26,357 nt of DNA from Prevotella sp. UBA6429 (GCA_002437285.1 DJOV01000008.1:10941-37297), one strand, 5' to 3'; numbered from the stretch's first letter, positions 8,001 to 17,024 are shown. Notes: a model not told the origin generated them from the sequence alone. A program made the numbers and translations.

Positions 8001-9041
8001 ATGGAATTCTCTGCAAAGCAAATAGCCCAATTCATCGGAGGAAAAATCGAGGGCGACGAAAATGCGAAAGTTCACACTTTTGCGAAAATAGAGGAAGGCG
8101 TGCCGGGTGCCATTTCTTTTTTGGCAAACGGCAAGTACGCCCATTATCTCGATGACACCCAGTCGAGCATCGTTCTCATAGATGAGGCCATCACGTTGGA
8201 GCGCCCCGTCAAGACCACCCTCATCCGGGTAAAGAACGCTCGCGACTGCGTGGCTAAGCTTTTACAGATGTACGAAGCCGCCAAGCCGCCAAAGACAGGT
8301 GTTGACAAGTTGGCCTTCATCTCGCCCAAGGCGACCATCGGCAAGGACGTTTACATCGGCGCGTTCGCCTATGTCGGCGATGGCGCACAGGTAGCCGACG
8401 GTTGCCAGGTCTATCCCCACGCCGTCGTCGGCGACAACGTGCAGCTGGGCGAGAAGTGCATCATCTACCCCAACGTCACCATTTACCACGACTGCAAGAT
8501 AGGCAGCCACGTCATCCTGCACGCAGGATGCGTGATAGGCGCCGACGGCTTTGGCTTTGCGCCCAACATGGAGACAGGCCAGTATGACAAGATACCGCAA
8601 ATAGGCATCGTCACTATCGAAGACAACGTGGAGATTGGCGCCAACACGTGCGTAGACCGCTCCACCATGGGTTCCACCTACATCCGCAAGGGCGTGAAGC
8701 TCGACAACCTCGTGCAGATCGCCCACAACACCGACATCGGCCAAAACACCGTGATGTCCGCCCAGGTGGGCATCGCTGGCTCCACCAAGGTCGGCCAGTG
8801 GTGCATGTTCGGAGGGCAGGTGGGCATCGCCGGCCACATACAGATAGGCGACAAGGTGTTCCTGGGCGCCCAGTCGGGCGTGCCGGGCTCGCTGAAGGGC
8901 AACCAGACGCTCATCGGCACACCTCCCATGGAGCAGTTGCCTTATTTCAAGAGCCAGGCCATCTTCAGGCGCTTGCCGGAGATTTACAAGCAGATGAACG
9001 CTCTGCAGAAAGAAGTGGAAGAATTAAAGAAAAAACAATAA
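8001..9041 (+). CDS. lpxD: UDP-3-O-(3-hydroxyacyl)glucosamine N-acyltransferase
   Basis: A 346-residue cytosolic acyltransferase, third enzyme of lipid A synthesis, which transfers a 3-hydroxyacyl chain from ACP to the 2-amino group of UDP-3-O-acyl-GlcN. The N-terminal ~100 residues are the uridine-binding domain (MEFSAKQIAQFIGGKIEGD start). Residues ~105-310 show hexapeptide repeats of a left-handed beta-helix (for example KDVYIG, DNVQLG, IGAN). The catalytic histidine is H242 in NLVQIAHNTDIG. The C-terminal helix ends in VEELKKKQ. It has its own promoter box and is 4 bases from lpxC-fabZ, so the two are translationally close. Confidence 0.97.
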   Translation: MEFSAKQIAQFIGGKIEGDENAKVHTFAKIEEGVPGAISFLANGKYAHYLDDTQSSIVLIDEAITLERPVKTTLIRVKNARDCVAKLLQMYEAAKPPKTGVDKLAFISPKATIGKDVYIGAFAYVGDGAQVADGCQVYPHAVVGDNVQLGEKCIIYPNVTIYHDCKIGSHVILHAGCVIGADGFGFAPNMETGQYDKIPQIGIVTIEDNVEIGANTCVDRSTMGSTYIRKGVKLDNLVQIAHNTDIGQNTVMSAQVGIAGSTKVGQWCMFGGQVGIAGHIQIGDKVFLGAQSGVPGSLKGNQTLIGTPPMEQLPYFKSQAIFRRLPEIYKQMNALQKEVEELKKKQ

Positions 9042-9045
9042 GCAC

Positions 9046-10437
9046 ATGGACACAGCAAAACAAACGACACTTGGCGGGAGCTTTTCCCTCTACGGAAAAG
9101 GCCTGCACACAGGGCTTAGTCTGACCGTGACTTTCAATCCTGCGCCGGAAAACACAGGATACAAGATACAACGCATCGACATGGAAGGCGAGCCCGTCAT
9201 CGAGGCCATCGCCGAGAACGTGGGTGACACGCAGCGCGGCACCGTCCTTCAATCGGGCACCGTGAGAGTGTCTACCATCGAGCACGGCATGTCAGCGCTT
9301 TACGCGTTGGGCATCGACAATTGCCTCATCCAGGTCAACGGCCCGGAGTTTCCCATCCTGGACGGTTCCGCCAGCCCTTATGTGGAGAAAATCAAGGAGG
9401 TGGGAATCGTCGAGCAGAACGCCCCCAAGGACTACTACATCATCCGCAAGAAGATTGAGGTGCGCGACGAGGAGACCGGCTCTTGCATCACCATTCTCCC
9501 CGACGAGCAGTTCTCCGTGACGGCCATGTGCTCCTTCCAGTCGAAGTTCATCAGCAGCCAGTTTGCCACGCTCGACAACATCGCAAGCTACGCGCAGGAG
9601 ATAGCCCCCGCGCGCACCTTCGTGTTCGTGCGCGACATCATGCCGCTGTTGGAGGCCAACCTCATCAAGGGCGGTGACCTCGACAACGCCATCGTCATCT
9701 ACGAGAAGAAAGTGGCGCAGGAGCAGCTGGACAAGCTGGCCGACCTGCTCAAGGTGCCCCACATGGACGCCACCAAGATCGGTTACATCCAGCACAAGCC
9801 GCTGATGTGGGACAACGAGTGCACCCGTCACAAGTTGCTTGACATCATCGGAGACATGGCCCTGATCGGCAAGCCCATCAAGGGCCGCATCATCGCCACG
9901 CGTCCAGGCCACACCATCAACAACAAGTTTGCCCGTCTCATGCGCAAGGAGATCCGCAAGCATGAGATCCAGGCTCCCATCTACGAGCCCAACGACGCAC
10001 CGCTGATGGACAACATCCGCATCCGCCAGTTGTTGCCCCACCGTTACCCCATGCAGTTGGTCGACAAGATTGTGGCCATGGGCGCCACGAACATTGTCGG
10101 CGTCAAGAACGTCACGGCCAACGAGCCTTTCTTCCAGGGGCATTTCCCGGAAGAGCCCATCATGCCGGGCGTGCTCCAGATAGAGGCCATGGCGCAATGC
10201 GGTGGCCTGCTGGTGCTGAGCCAACTGGAAGAGCCCGAGAAATGGTCAACCTATTTCCTGAAGATTGATGACGTGAAATTCCGCCACAAGGTAGTTCCCG
10301 GCGACACCTTGCTCTTCAAGGTCGAACTGCTCCACCCCGTGCGTCACGGTATCAGCTCCATGAAGGGCTATGTGTTTGTGGGCGACCACGTGGTGTCAGA
10401 GGCCACGTTCACCGCCCAGATTATCAAGAACAAATAA
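9046..10437 (+). CDS. lpxC-fabZ: Bifunctional UDP-3-O-acyl-N-acetylglucosamine deacetylase / 3-hydroxyacyl-ACP dehydratase
   Basis: A 463-residue fusion. Residues 1 to ~305 are LpxC, the zinc deacetylase that commits the cell to lipid A: it starts with GLHTG, has zinc ligands H80 (STIEHGMSAL), H262 and D266 (RHKLLDIIGD), and the catalytic GHTINNKF. From about residue 320 follows FabZ, the dehydratase of fatty acid elongation, with LLPHRYPMQLVDKI, then GHFPEEPIMPGVLQIEAMAQ, which holds the catalytic His and Glu. The fusion is known across Bacteroidetes and joins two enzymes that compete for the same 3-hydroxyacyl-ACP pool. It is followed by lpxA after 12 bases. There is no frameshift or stop at the junction. 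Confidence 0.97.
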   Translation: MDTAKQTTLGGSFSLYGKGLHTGLSLTVTFNPAPENTGYKIQRIDMEGEPVIEAIAENVGDTQRGTVLQSGTVRVSTIEHGMSALYALGIDNCLIQVNGPEFPILDGSASPYVEKIKEVGIVEQNAPKDYYIIRKKIEVRDEETGSCITILPDEQFSVTAMCSFQSKFISSQFATLDNIASYAQEIAPARTFVFVRDIMPLLEANLIKGGDLDNAIVIYEKKVAQEQLDKLADLLKVPHMDATKIGYIQHKPLMWDNECTRHKLLDIIGDMALIGKPIKGRIIATRPGHTINNKFARLMRKEIRKHEIQAPIYEPNDAPLMDNIRIRQLLPHRYPMQLVDKIVAMGATNIVGVKNVTANEPFFQGHFPEEPIMPGVLQIEAMAQCGGLLVLSQLEEPEKWSTYFLKIDDVKFRHKVVPGDTLLFKVELLHPVRHGISSMKGYVFVGDHVVSEATFTAQIIKNK

Positions 10438-10449
10438 ACATCCACACCT

Positions 10450-11220
10450 ATGAACCAAATCAGTCCCTTAGCGTTTGTACACCCCGAAGCGAAATTGGGA
10501 GACAACAATGTCATCGGCCCGTTTTGCTATATTGACCGCAACACCGTCATGGGCGACAATAACGTCCTGCAAAACAGTGTGACCATCAACTATGGGGCGC
10601 GCATCGGAAACGGCAACGAGATCTTCCCGGGAGCCAGCATAGCGACCAAGCCCCAAGACCTGAAGTTCAGGGGTGAGGACACCCTGTGCGAGGTGGGCGA
10701 CAACAACAGTATCCGCGAGAATGTCACCATCTCTCGCGGCACGGCCTCGAAGGGCACCACGAAGGTGGGTGACAACAACCTGCTGATGGAGAACATGCAC
10801 GTGGCCCACGACTGCGTGCTGGGAAGCCGCCTCATCATCGGCAACTCCACGAAGTTTGCCGGTGAGGTGACCGTCGACGACAACGCCATCATCAGCGCCA
10901 CGGTGTTGTGCCACCAGTTCTGCCGCATTGGCGGATATGTCATGATACAGGGCGGCTGCCGCTTCAGCCAGGACATCCCCCCTTACATCATTGCCGGAAA
11001 GGAGCCCACACGCTATGCGGGCATCAACCTCGTGGGGTTGCGTCGCCATGGCTTCAGCAACGACCTCATCGACCTCATCCACAACGCCTACCGCACACTA
11101 TACAGCGAAGGCATACTTGCCGAAGGCATCAAGAAAATAAAGAGCGAGCTGCAGATAACGCCTGAGATACAATACATTATCGATTTCGTATCCTCATCCA
11201 AGCGTGGCATCATCCGCTAA
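10450..11220 (+). CDS. lpxA: Acyl-ACP--UDP-N-acetylglucosamine O-acyltransferase
   Basis: A 256-residue cytosolic enzyme that performs the first lipid A step, placing a 3-hydroxyacyl chain on the 3-OH of UDP-GlcNAc. It begins directly with left-handed beta-helix hexads (SPLAFVHPEAKLGDN). The catalytic histidine is H120 in MHVAHDCVLG, and the family stretch YAGINLVGLRRHGFS leads into the C-terminal helical domain. Its length is typical (about 255-262). It lies in one operon with lpxD and lpxC-fabZ, giving three consecutive acyl/deacyl steps. The gap of 118 bases to miaA holds a GC-rich hairpin. Confidence 0.97.
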   Translation: MNQISPLAFVHPEAKLGDNNVIGPFCYIDRNTVMGDNNVLQNSVTINYGARIGNGNEIFPGASIATKPQDLKFRGEDTLCEVGDNNSIRENVTISRGTASKGTTKVGDNNLLMENMHVAHDCVLGSRLIIGNSTKFAGEVTVDDNAIISATVLCHQFCRIGGYVMIQGGCRFSQDIPPYIIAGKEPTRYAGINLVGLRRHGFSNDLIDLIHNAYRTLYSEGILAEGIKKIKSELQITPEIQYIIDFVSSSKRGIIR

Positions 11221-11251
11221 TGCTAACGGCCACGGCGCCACACCGCGCTGA

Positions 11252-11294
11252 GCTGCCCCCACTCCACCGTCCATCGGGCGGGAGACGGGGCAGC
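11252..11294 (+). other. GC-rich hairpin between lpxA and miaA
   Basis: GCTGCCCC (11252-11259) pairs with GGGGCAGC (11287-11294) across a 27-base loop. There is no T-tract, so it may be a transcript-processing or attenuation structure, or have no role. The rest of the 118-base spacer shows nothing else I can support. Confidence 0.35.
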
Positions 11295-11338
11295 CCATCT
11301 CACCACGCTGTGGCGGTGCAAAGCCAAGAAACCCAACG

Positions 11339-12256
11339 ATGAAGAACCTTGTCGTCATTTTAGGCCCGACGGGAGTAGGGAAAAGCGAGTTGTGCATTCA
11401 GGTGGCCCAACAGCTCCACTCCCCCATCATCAATGCCGACTCACGCCAGATTTTCGCCGAGTTGCCCATCGGGACAGCAGCCCCCACCAGGCGGCAGCTC
11501 GCTCAGGTGAAGCACTACTTTGTTGGCAACCATGCCTTGACCGATTATTACAGCGCTTCGATGTTCGAGCAAGACGTCTTGGCCCTTTTAGGGCGATTGT
11601 TCAACGGCCAAGAGGACGGCACGCCCCATCCGTGCTGCGTCATGTCGGGCGGCAGCATGATGTACATCGACGCTGTCTGCAACGGCATCGACGACATCCC
11701 GACCGTGGATGAGCGCACCCGGCAGACCCTGAAGCGCCGCCTTGCTGAGGAAGGGCTGCCCGCGCTTGTCGAGGAGCTGAAGACGCTGGACCCGGAACAT
11801 TGGAAGATAGTCGACCGCAACAACCCGCGCCGGGTGGTACACGCCTTGGAGATTTGCCACATGACGGGCACGACCTACAGTTCTTTCCGGACGAACCAAA
11901 AGAAAGAGCGCCCCTTCAACATCATCAAGATAGGCCTCAACCGCCCGCGCGAGGACATGTACGAGCGCATCAACGAGCGCGTGCTCGGCATGGTGGCGGA
12001 TGGGCTCGTGGAAGAAGCGGCCGCCCTCTATCCCCTCCGCGGGCTCAACGCCCTCAACACAGTGGGCTACAAGGAACTCTTCTCCCATTTCGACGGAGAC
12101 ATCCCCCTGGACGAGGCCATCCGGCAAATTCAATCGAACACGCGGCGCTACATGCGCAAGCAGCTCACCTGGTTCAAGAAAGACACTGACATCACGTGGT
12201 TTTCACCCGAAAACATTGAAGATATCTTAAAATTCATCCGTCAAAAGACCCGATGA
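11339..12256 (+). CDS. miaA: tRNA dimethylallyltransferase
   Basis: A 305-residue enzyme that adds a dimethylallyl group to N6 of A37 in tRNAs reading U-starting codons. The P-loop GPTGVGKS is at 9-16, the catalytic D34 in NADSRQ, and DYYSASMF, SGGSMMYIDA, VDRNNPRRVVHALEI and the C-terminal NTRRYMRKQLTWFKKD stretch all match the family. The length is normal. It is probably read with lpxA despite the 118-base gap, since I see no promoter box in that gap. The mrcA-like gene follows with its own box. Confidence 0.96.
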   Translation: MKNLVVILGPTGVGKSELCIQVAQQLHSPIINADSRQIFAELPIGTAAPTRRQLAQVKHYFVGNHALTDYYSASMFEQDVLALLGRLFNGQEDGTPHPCCVMSGGSMMYIDAVCNGIDDIPTVDERTRQTLKRRLAEEGLPALVEELKTLDPEHWKIVDRNNPRRVVHALEICHMTGTTYSSFRTNQKKERPFNIIKIGLNRPREDMYERINERVLGMVADGLVEEAAALYPLRGLNALNTVGYKELFSHFDGDIPLDEAIRQIQSNTRRYMRKQLTWFKKDTDITWFSPENIEDILKFIRQKTR

Positions 12257-12269
12257 CCGCCATATTTCG

Positions 12270-12277
12270 TATATTTG
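12270..12277 (+). promoter_or_regulatory. -7 box upstream of the class A PBP gene
   Basis: TATATTTG matches TAnnTTTG exactly and ends 28 bases before the ATG at 12306, in the 49-base gap after miaA. No TTTG -33 element is obvious because that position lies inside the miaA coding end. Confidence 0.5.
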
Positions 12278-12305
12278 CAAAATAACATAATCAGATCATC
12301 CATCA

Positions 12306-14849
12306 ATGAAAAAGATTAAGGCATTGATTGGCTGGTGCTTGCGCAAGATGCGCAGGTTCTGGCCATGGTATAAAGGACTGTATCGCGGACGAGCCTGGTA
12401 CACGAAGGGCCTTGTGGCTTTTGCGTCGCTCATCGTTGCCTTCCTGCTCTATTTGGGAGCTGTCGACATCAACTTCCTTTGGCTTTTCGGCAAGAGTCCC
12501 GGCTACTTCTCAGGCATATGCGACCCACAAACCAGTCAAGCCTCGGAAATCTATAGCGCTGACGGCAAGCTGATAGGCAAGTTCTTCAACGAGAACCGCA
12601 CGCCGGTGAAGTACGAGGAGGTCAACCCCGCCTTTTTCAAGGCCCTCATCGACACGGAGGACGAGCGCTACTACAGCCGCCCGCGTGGCATGGCCGTGGA
12701 TGTCATGGGCATCTTCGGCGCCATGAAGGACGCCGTGCTGCGGCATGACGGCCGCGGTGCCTCCACCATCAGCCAGCAGCTCGCCAAGAACATGTTCCGC
12801 GTGCGCTCCAACTACTCAACCGGGCTGCTCGGCAAAATCCCCGGACTGAAGATTCTCATCATCAAGAGCAAGGAGTGGATCATCGCCACCAAGCTGGAGA
12901 CCGTCTTCAACAAGAAGGAGATCCTGACGATGTACGCCAACACGGTGGACTTCGGCTCCAACGCCTACGGCATCAAGACCGCCGCCAAGACCTACTTCGA
13001 CACCACGCCCGACAGCCTCACCACGCAAGACGCCGCCGTGCTGGTGGGCATGCTCAAGGCCACCACGCTCTACAACCCCAAGAGCAACCCCGAGCGCAGC
13101 TTGGCCCGGCGCAACACGGTGCTCAACAACATGCGCACGCACAACGACCTGTCAGCCGCCGCTTGCGACTCGCTCAAGCAGCTCCCCATCACCTTGCACT
13201 ACAAGGTCGAGGAGAACTACGACGGCCAAGCCCTCTACTTCCGCGAGGCCATCTCCAGCGAGCTCAAGGACTGGTGTGAGGAGAACCACTATGACCTCTA
13301 CAGCTCCGGACTGAAAATCTACACCACGCTCGATTCCAAGATGCAGAAATATGCCGAGGAGGCCGCCAAGAAGCAGATGGAGACCGTGCAGAAGAACTTC
13401 AACAACCACTGGAGCATCTACCGCAACCAAGACACCAACTGGCTGCGCCAGGAGCCATGGCAAGACGAGAACCACCACGTCATCCCCAACTTCGTGCAGG
13501 GCATCGCCGAGCGGCAGCCTTTCTACAAGGCGCTGCAGGCCCGTTTCCCCAACGATCCCGACTCGGTGACCTATTACTACAAGGAGTGGAAGCACCCCGT
13601 AAAGGTGTTCGACTATGACAAGGGCACCGTCACCAAGCTGATGACTTCCGAAGACTCCATCAAGTACATGGTGACCTTCATGCATTGCGCCATGGTGGCC
13701 ATGGAGCCGCAGACGGGCGCCGTGAAGGCATGGGTGGGCGACATCGACTTCAAGACATGGAAGTATGACAAGGTGACCGCCGAGCGCCAGCCGGGTTCCA
13801 CGTTCAAGCTCTTCGTCTACACGGAGGCCATGAACGAGGGCCTCACACCATGCGACAAGCGGCGCGACGAGTACATCACGCTGCAAGTCTACGACAAGAA
13901 GAAGCACGAGATGACCACCTGGACGCCAGGCAACGCCAACGGCTCGTTCTCGGGCGACTCCATCCCACTGAAGAGCGCGTTCGCCAAGAGCATCAACTCG
14001 GTGGCCGTGCGCCTGGGGCAAGAGCTGGGCATCAAGAACATTATCGAGACCGCCAGGAAGATGGGCATCGAGAGCCCACTCGACGACGAGCCGTCACTGG
14101 CCCTGGGCTCGAGCGACGTCAACCTGCTGGAACTGGCTGACGCCTACTGCACCGTGGCCAACAACGGCCAGCACCACCGGCCCGTCATCGTGACGCGCAT
14201 CGTCGACAGCGACGGCAACGAGGTCTACACCGACCAGAGCTCCTCGGAGCAGGTCATACCCTACAAGAGCGCGTTCCTCATGCAGAAGATGCTGCTCAGC
14301 GGCACGCACGACGCCGGCGGCACGTCAGTGAGCCTGTCGGCCGCCGAGTATGCGGGCAACTCCTTCCGCGACACCGACTGGGGCGGCAAGACGGGCACCT
14401 CCAACAACCACTCCGACGCCTGGTTCATGGGCGTGAGCCCCAACCTGGTGGTGGGCGCCTGGGTGGGAGGCGAGTACCGAAGCATACACTTCCGCACGGG
14501 AGCACTCGGACAGGGGTCCAAGACGGCCCTGCCCATCTGCGGATACTTCATCCACTCGGTGATGGCCGACCCGGCCTTCCAGAAGTACCACGCCAAGTTC
14601 CAGGCACCCACCGACGAGAGCATCACCAAGGACATGTATGACTGCCAACCCTATTACGCCCCAGCCCGCGTCGACTCCTCTCACGCGCATCGCGACAGCA
14701 CCATGGTGACCGACGAGGAGATCATCCTCGACGACAACGGCAATCCCGTGGCCGTACCATCCAAGGAGGGAGGCTCAAAGGAAAAGAACGAGAGCGGAAC
14801 CGAGAAGAAGCGCAAGACCGAGGAAACAGTGAGCTTCGACAACCTCTGA
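12306..14849 (+). CDS. mrcA: Class A penicillin-binding protein 1A (glycosyltransferase/transpeptidase)
   Basis: An 847-residue inner-membrane peptidoglycan synthase. A basic cytoplasmic N-terminus is followed by one TM segment (~36-56). The GT51 domain starts near residue 80 with catalytic E118 (DTEDERYYS) and the second motif GASTISQQLAKNMF. The transpeptidase domain has the active-site S498-x-x-K501 (QPGSTFK), S562-I-N564 and K695-T-G697 (GGKTGTS), so both activities look intact. The usual EDxxFxxHxG glycosyltransferase motif is altered to EDERYYSRPRG, with no His at the normal place. A charged, probably disordered tail of ~50 residues follows the last domain. It has its own promoter box and a strong terminator, so it appears monocistronic. 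The symbol is by similarity of architecture; several class A PBPs may exist in the genome. Confidence 0.93.
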   Translation: MKKIKALIGWCLRKMRRFWPWYKGLYRGRAWYTKGLVAFASLIVAFLLYLGAVDINFLWLFGKSPGYFSGICDPQTSQASEIYSADGKLIGKFFNENRTPVKYEEVNPAFFKALIDTEDERYYSRPRGMAVDVMGIFGAMKDAVLRHDGRGASTISQQLAKNMFRVRSNYSTGLLGKIPGLKILIIKSKEWIIATKLETVFNKKEILTMYANTVDFGSNAYGIKTAAKTYFDTTPDSLTTQDAAVLVGMLKATTLYNPKSNPERSLARRNTVLNNMRTHNDLSAAACDSLKQLPITLHYKVEENYDGQALYFREAISSELKDWCEENHYDLYSSGLKIYTTLDSKMQKYAEEAAKKQMETVQKNFNNHWSIYRNQDTNWLRQEPWQDENHHVIPNFVQGIAERQPFYKALQARFPNDPDSVTYYYKEWKHPVKVFDYDKGTVTKLMTSEDSIKYMVTFMHCAMVAMEPQTGAVKAWVGDIDFKTWKYDKVTAERQPGSTFKLFVYTEAMNEGLTPCDKRRDEYITLQVYDKKKHEMTTWTPGNANGSFSGDSIPLKSAFAKSINSVAVRLGQELGIKNIIETARKMGIESPLDDEPSLALGSSDVNLLELADAYCTVANNGQHHRPVIVTRIVDSDGNEVYTDQSSSEQVIPYKSAFLMQKMLLSGTHDAGGTSVSLSAAEYAGNSFRDTDWGGKTGTSNNHSDAWFMGVSPNLVVGAWVGGEYRSIHFRTGALGQGSKTALPICGYFIHSVMADPAFQKYHAKFQAPTDESITKDMYDCQPYYAPARVDSSHAHRDSTMVTDEEIILDDNGNPVAVPSKEGGSKEKNESGTEKKRKTEETVSFDNL

Positions 14850-14867
14850 CCGCATGACACGCGCACG

Positions 14868-14914
14868 ACGCCTTTCAAGACAGCTTCTCATCCCTCTGTC
14901 TTGAAAGGCGTTTT
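14868..14914 (+). terminator. Intrinsic terminator after the PBP gene
   Basis: ACGCCTTTCAAGACAG (14868-14883) and CTGTCTTGAAAGGCGT (14896-14911) form a perfect 16-bp stem with a 12-base loop, followed by TTTT (14911-14914). It starts 19 bases after the PBP stop codon. Confidence 0.88.
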
Positions 14915-14940
14915 CGCTTTGCGGGAGCGCAGGAATTTTG

Positions 14941-15003
14941 CAGAAGCAAGCAGCAGAAAAGCAGAAGCAAGCAGCAGAAAAGCAGAAGCACGCAGCAGAA
15001 ACG
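14941..15003 (+). repeat. 21-bp tandem repeat, three copies, before the helicase start
   Basis: Copies lie at 14941-14961, 14962-14982 and 14983-15003. The first two are identical (CAGAAGCAAGCAGCAGAAAA plus G) and the third differs at two positions. The unit is a multiple of three, contains no stop, and is in frame with the helicase; it would read QKQAAEK, QKQAAEK, QKHAAET. It could be a 5' leader or, if translation starts at TTG 14938, an N-terminal coiled extension. Confidence 0.85.
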
Positions 15004-15015
15004 CAGCAGAAAGAA

Positions 15016-16779
15016 ATGGCCCAGACTGGAGAACAAACGATAGACCTTGACAATCAGGAGCTGCAACAGGCACTCCAAATCATACAGTTCACCCGCCGCT
15101 CACTTTTCCTGACCGGAAAAGCGGGGACGGGCAAGTCCACGTTCCTTCGCTACATCGCCGCGCACACACGGAAGAAACACATCATCCTGGCGCCCACGGG
15201 CATAGCCGCCATCAACGCGGGCGGCTCCACCCTCCACAGCTTCTTCAAACTGCCCTTCCACCCGCTCCTGCCCAACGACACACAGTACTCGCCCCGCAAC
15301 ATCCGCAAGACACTGAAATACAACAGCGAGAAAATCAAGATCATACGCGAGCTGGAACTGATCATCATCGACGAGATCAGCATGGTGCGCGCCGACATCA
15401 TCGACTTCATCGACAAGGTGCTCCGCGTCTACTGCCACAACATGCGCGAGCCCTTCGGCGGCAAGCAGCTCCTGCTCGTTGGCGACATCTACCAGCTCGA
15501 GCCCGTCGTGCGCGAGGAAGACCGACAGCTGCTGCGCCCCTTCTACCCCTCGGCCTTCTTCTTCGACGCCAAGACGTTCGGACAGATGCGCCTGGTGTCC
15601 ATCGAGCTCCGGAAGGTCTATCGACAGAGCGACCCCACATTCATCGGCATACTCGACCACATACGCACCTCGCAGGTCACCGACCGCGACCTGTCGCTCC
15701 TCAACGAGCGTGTGCGGCCCACCGACGGCGACACGGACAACACGAGTAGCACGGCACGGCGCCAACTGTCCATCACGCTCTCCGCGCGGCGCGACACCGT
15801 CGACTTCATCAACAACAGGCACCTGACCGGCCTGCCTGGCGACAGCGAGATGTTCATGGGCGACATACAGGGCGAGTTTCCCGAATCGAGCCTGCCCACC
15901 CCCAAGGAGCTGGAGCTCAAGGTAGGCGCACAGGTCCTCTTCGTCAAGAACGACATGGACCGCCGATGGGTCAACGGCACCCTGGGCACCGTCATCGGCT
16001 TCGACGAGGATAGCCACGACCGCATCTACGTAGTCACGGAGGACGGAGACCAGCTCGACGTGGAACGCGAGAAGTGGAGCAACGTGCGCTACACCTTCAA
16101 CGAGCAGGAGAAGAAGATTGAGGAGCAGGAACTGGGCACCTACACTCAGTTTCCCATACGCCTGGCATGGGCCATCACCGTGCACAAGAGCCAGGGACTG
16201 ACGTTCAACCGCGTGAAGCTCGACTTCACGGGCGGTGTCTTCGCCGGCGGACAGACCTATGTGGCCCTCTCGCGCTGCACGTCGCTCCAGGGCATCACGC
16301 TCAAGGAGCCCATCCGCCGCGACGAGATCTTCGTCCGCGGAGAGGTGCTGCACTTCGCCCGCACCTACAACGACCAGGCCACCATCAGCCTCGCCCTCAA
16401 GCAGTCGAAGGCCGACAAGGCATACTGGGATGCTATGCAAGCCTTCGACAAGGGCGACATGCAGGGGGCCATCGACGCCTTCTTCCTCGCCATCCACAGT
16501 CGCTACGACATTGAGAAGCCGGCGCCCCGACGCCTCATCCGCCGCAAGCTCAACGTCGTCAACACCCTGCGGCAGACCGTGGACGACCTGCGGAAGCAGC
16601 TCCGGGAGCAAAACGACTTCCTCAAGAAGCTCGCCGTGGAGTATGTCATCATGGGCAAGGAGTGTGAGACGGAGAAGATGCGCGAGGCGGCCATCCGCAA
16701 CTATGAGAAGGCCCTCGCCCTCTGTCCCGACATCCCCGAGGCCAAGCGCAGGCTTAAGAAGCTCAAGGGGAAGGCTTAG
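15016..16779 (+). CDS. PIF1/RecD-like superfamily 1 helicase with TPR-like C-terminus
   Basis: A 587-residue protein predicted to unwind DNA (5'-3' polarity is typical of this family, not shown here). Walker A GKAGTGKST is at 34-42, then the motif Ia region APTGIAAINAGGSTLHSFF, Walker B IIIDEISM with D119/E120, motif III GDIYQLEPV (156-164), VHKSQGLTF with K391 and Q393, and YVALSRC as motif VI. After about residue 450 a helical region with a TPR-like repeat follows (AYWDAMQAFDKGDMQGAIDA and AAIRNYEKALALCPDIPEAK), which may bind a partner. The frame is open upstream through the 21-bp repeats to a TTG at 14938. I prefer ATG 15016 because the family N-terminus begins there after AGAAAGAA, but the longer form cannot be excluded. 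It stands alone between terminators. Confidence 0.88.
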   Translation: MAQTGEQTIDLDNQELQQALQIIQFTRRSLFLTGKAGTGKSTFLRYIAAHTRKKHIILAPTGIAAINAGGSTLHSFFKLPFHPLLPNDTQYSPRNIRKTLKYNSEKIKIIRELELIIIDEISMVRADIIDFIDKVLRVYCHNMREPFGGKQLLLVGDIYQLEPVVREEDRQLLRPFYPSAFFFDAKTFGQMRLVSIELRKVYRQSDPTFIGILDHIRTSQVTDRDLSLLNERVRPTDGDTDNTSSTARRQLSITLSARRDTVDFINNRHLTGLPGDSEMFMGDIQGEFPESSLPTPKELELKVGAQVLFVKNDMDRRWVNGTLGTVIGFDEDSHDRIYVVTEDGDQLDVEREKWSNVRYTFNEQEKKIEEQELGTYTQFPIRLAWAITVHKSQGLTFNRVKLDFTGGVFAGGQTYVALSRCTSLQGITLKEPIRRDEIFVRGEVLHFARTYNDQATISLALKQSKADKAYWDAMQAFDKGDMQGAIDAFFLAIHSRYDIEKPAPRRLIRRKLNVVNTLRQTVDDLRKQLREQNDFLKKLAVEYVIMGKECETEKMREAAIRNYEKALALCPDIPEAKRRLKKLKGKA

Positions 16780-16788
16780 GCGGCCACC

Positions 16789-16809
16789 AAATGCCAATCG
16801 CATTTTTTT
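16789..16809 (+). terminator. Short hairpin with T-tract after the helicase
   Basis: AAATGC (16789-16794) pairs with GCATTT (16800-16805) over a 5-base loop and runs into a T-tract ending at 16809, beginning 10 bases after the helicase stop. The stem is short and weak. Confidence 0.55.
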
Positions 16810-16969
16810 GAATGTAAACCGGTATAACCCCCTTCCCTTTTCGGGGAAGCCCTGACGGGCTCATGCCGTGATGACGGGCGCGTCTCTTGTGAGCAAAAAG
16901 TATTCATAATCAACATGATACCTTATCCCTGACTGAGGTAACGTCCTAAGGGCAATAGCGCGTAGACAC

Positions 16970-17024
16970 GCGCGCAAAGGGCACCCTCCCCCCTCAGAGA
17001 GAGGGGAAGATGCCCTTCGCGCGC
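16970..17024 (-). terminator. Long bipartite hairpin between convergent genes
   Basis: GCGCGCAAAGGGCA (16970-16983) pairs with TGCCCTTCGCGCGC (17011-17024) with one mismatch, and inside it CCCCTC (16990-16995) pairs with GAGGGG (17001-17006). It lies 13 bases past the stop of the minus-strand Spy-like gene, so it likely ends that operon. The remaining part of the gap (16810-16969) holds only small inverted repeats (for example 16832-16849 and 16958-16973) and no gene I can support. Confidence 0.6.

Noticed and set aside
14941..15003. CRISPR-like or mobile-element repeat
   Set aside because: The copies are directly adjacent with no spacers and are in frame with the helicase; simple tandem duplication explains them.
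15100..16803. 567-codon open frame on the minus strand opposite the helicase
   Set aside because: The plus strand has clear helicase motifs in order; the opposite frame shows no motif and is a by-product of G+C-rich codon usage.
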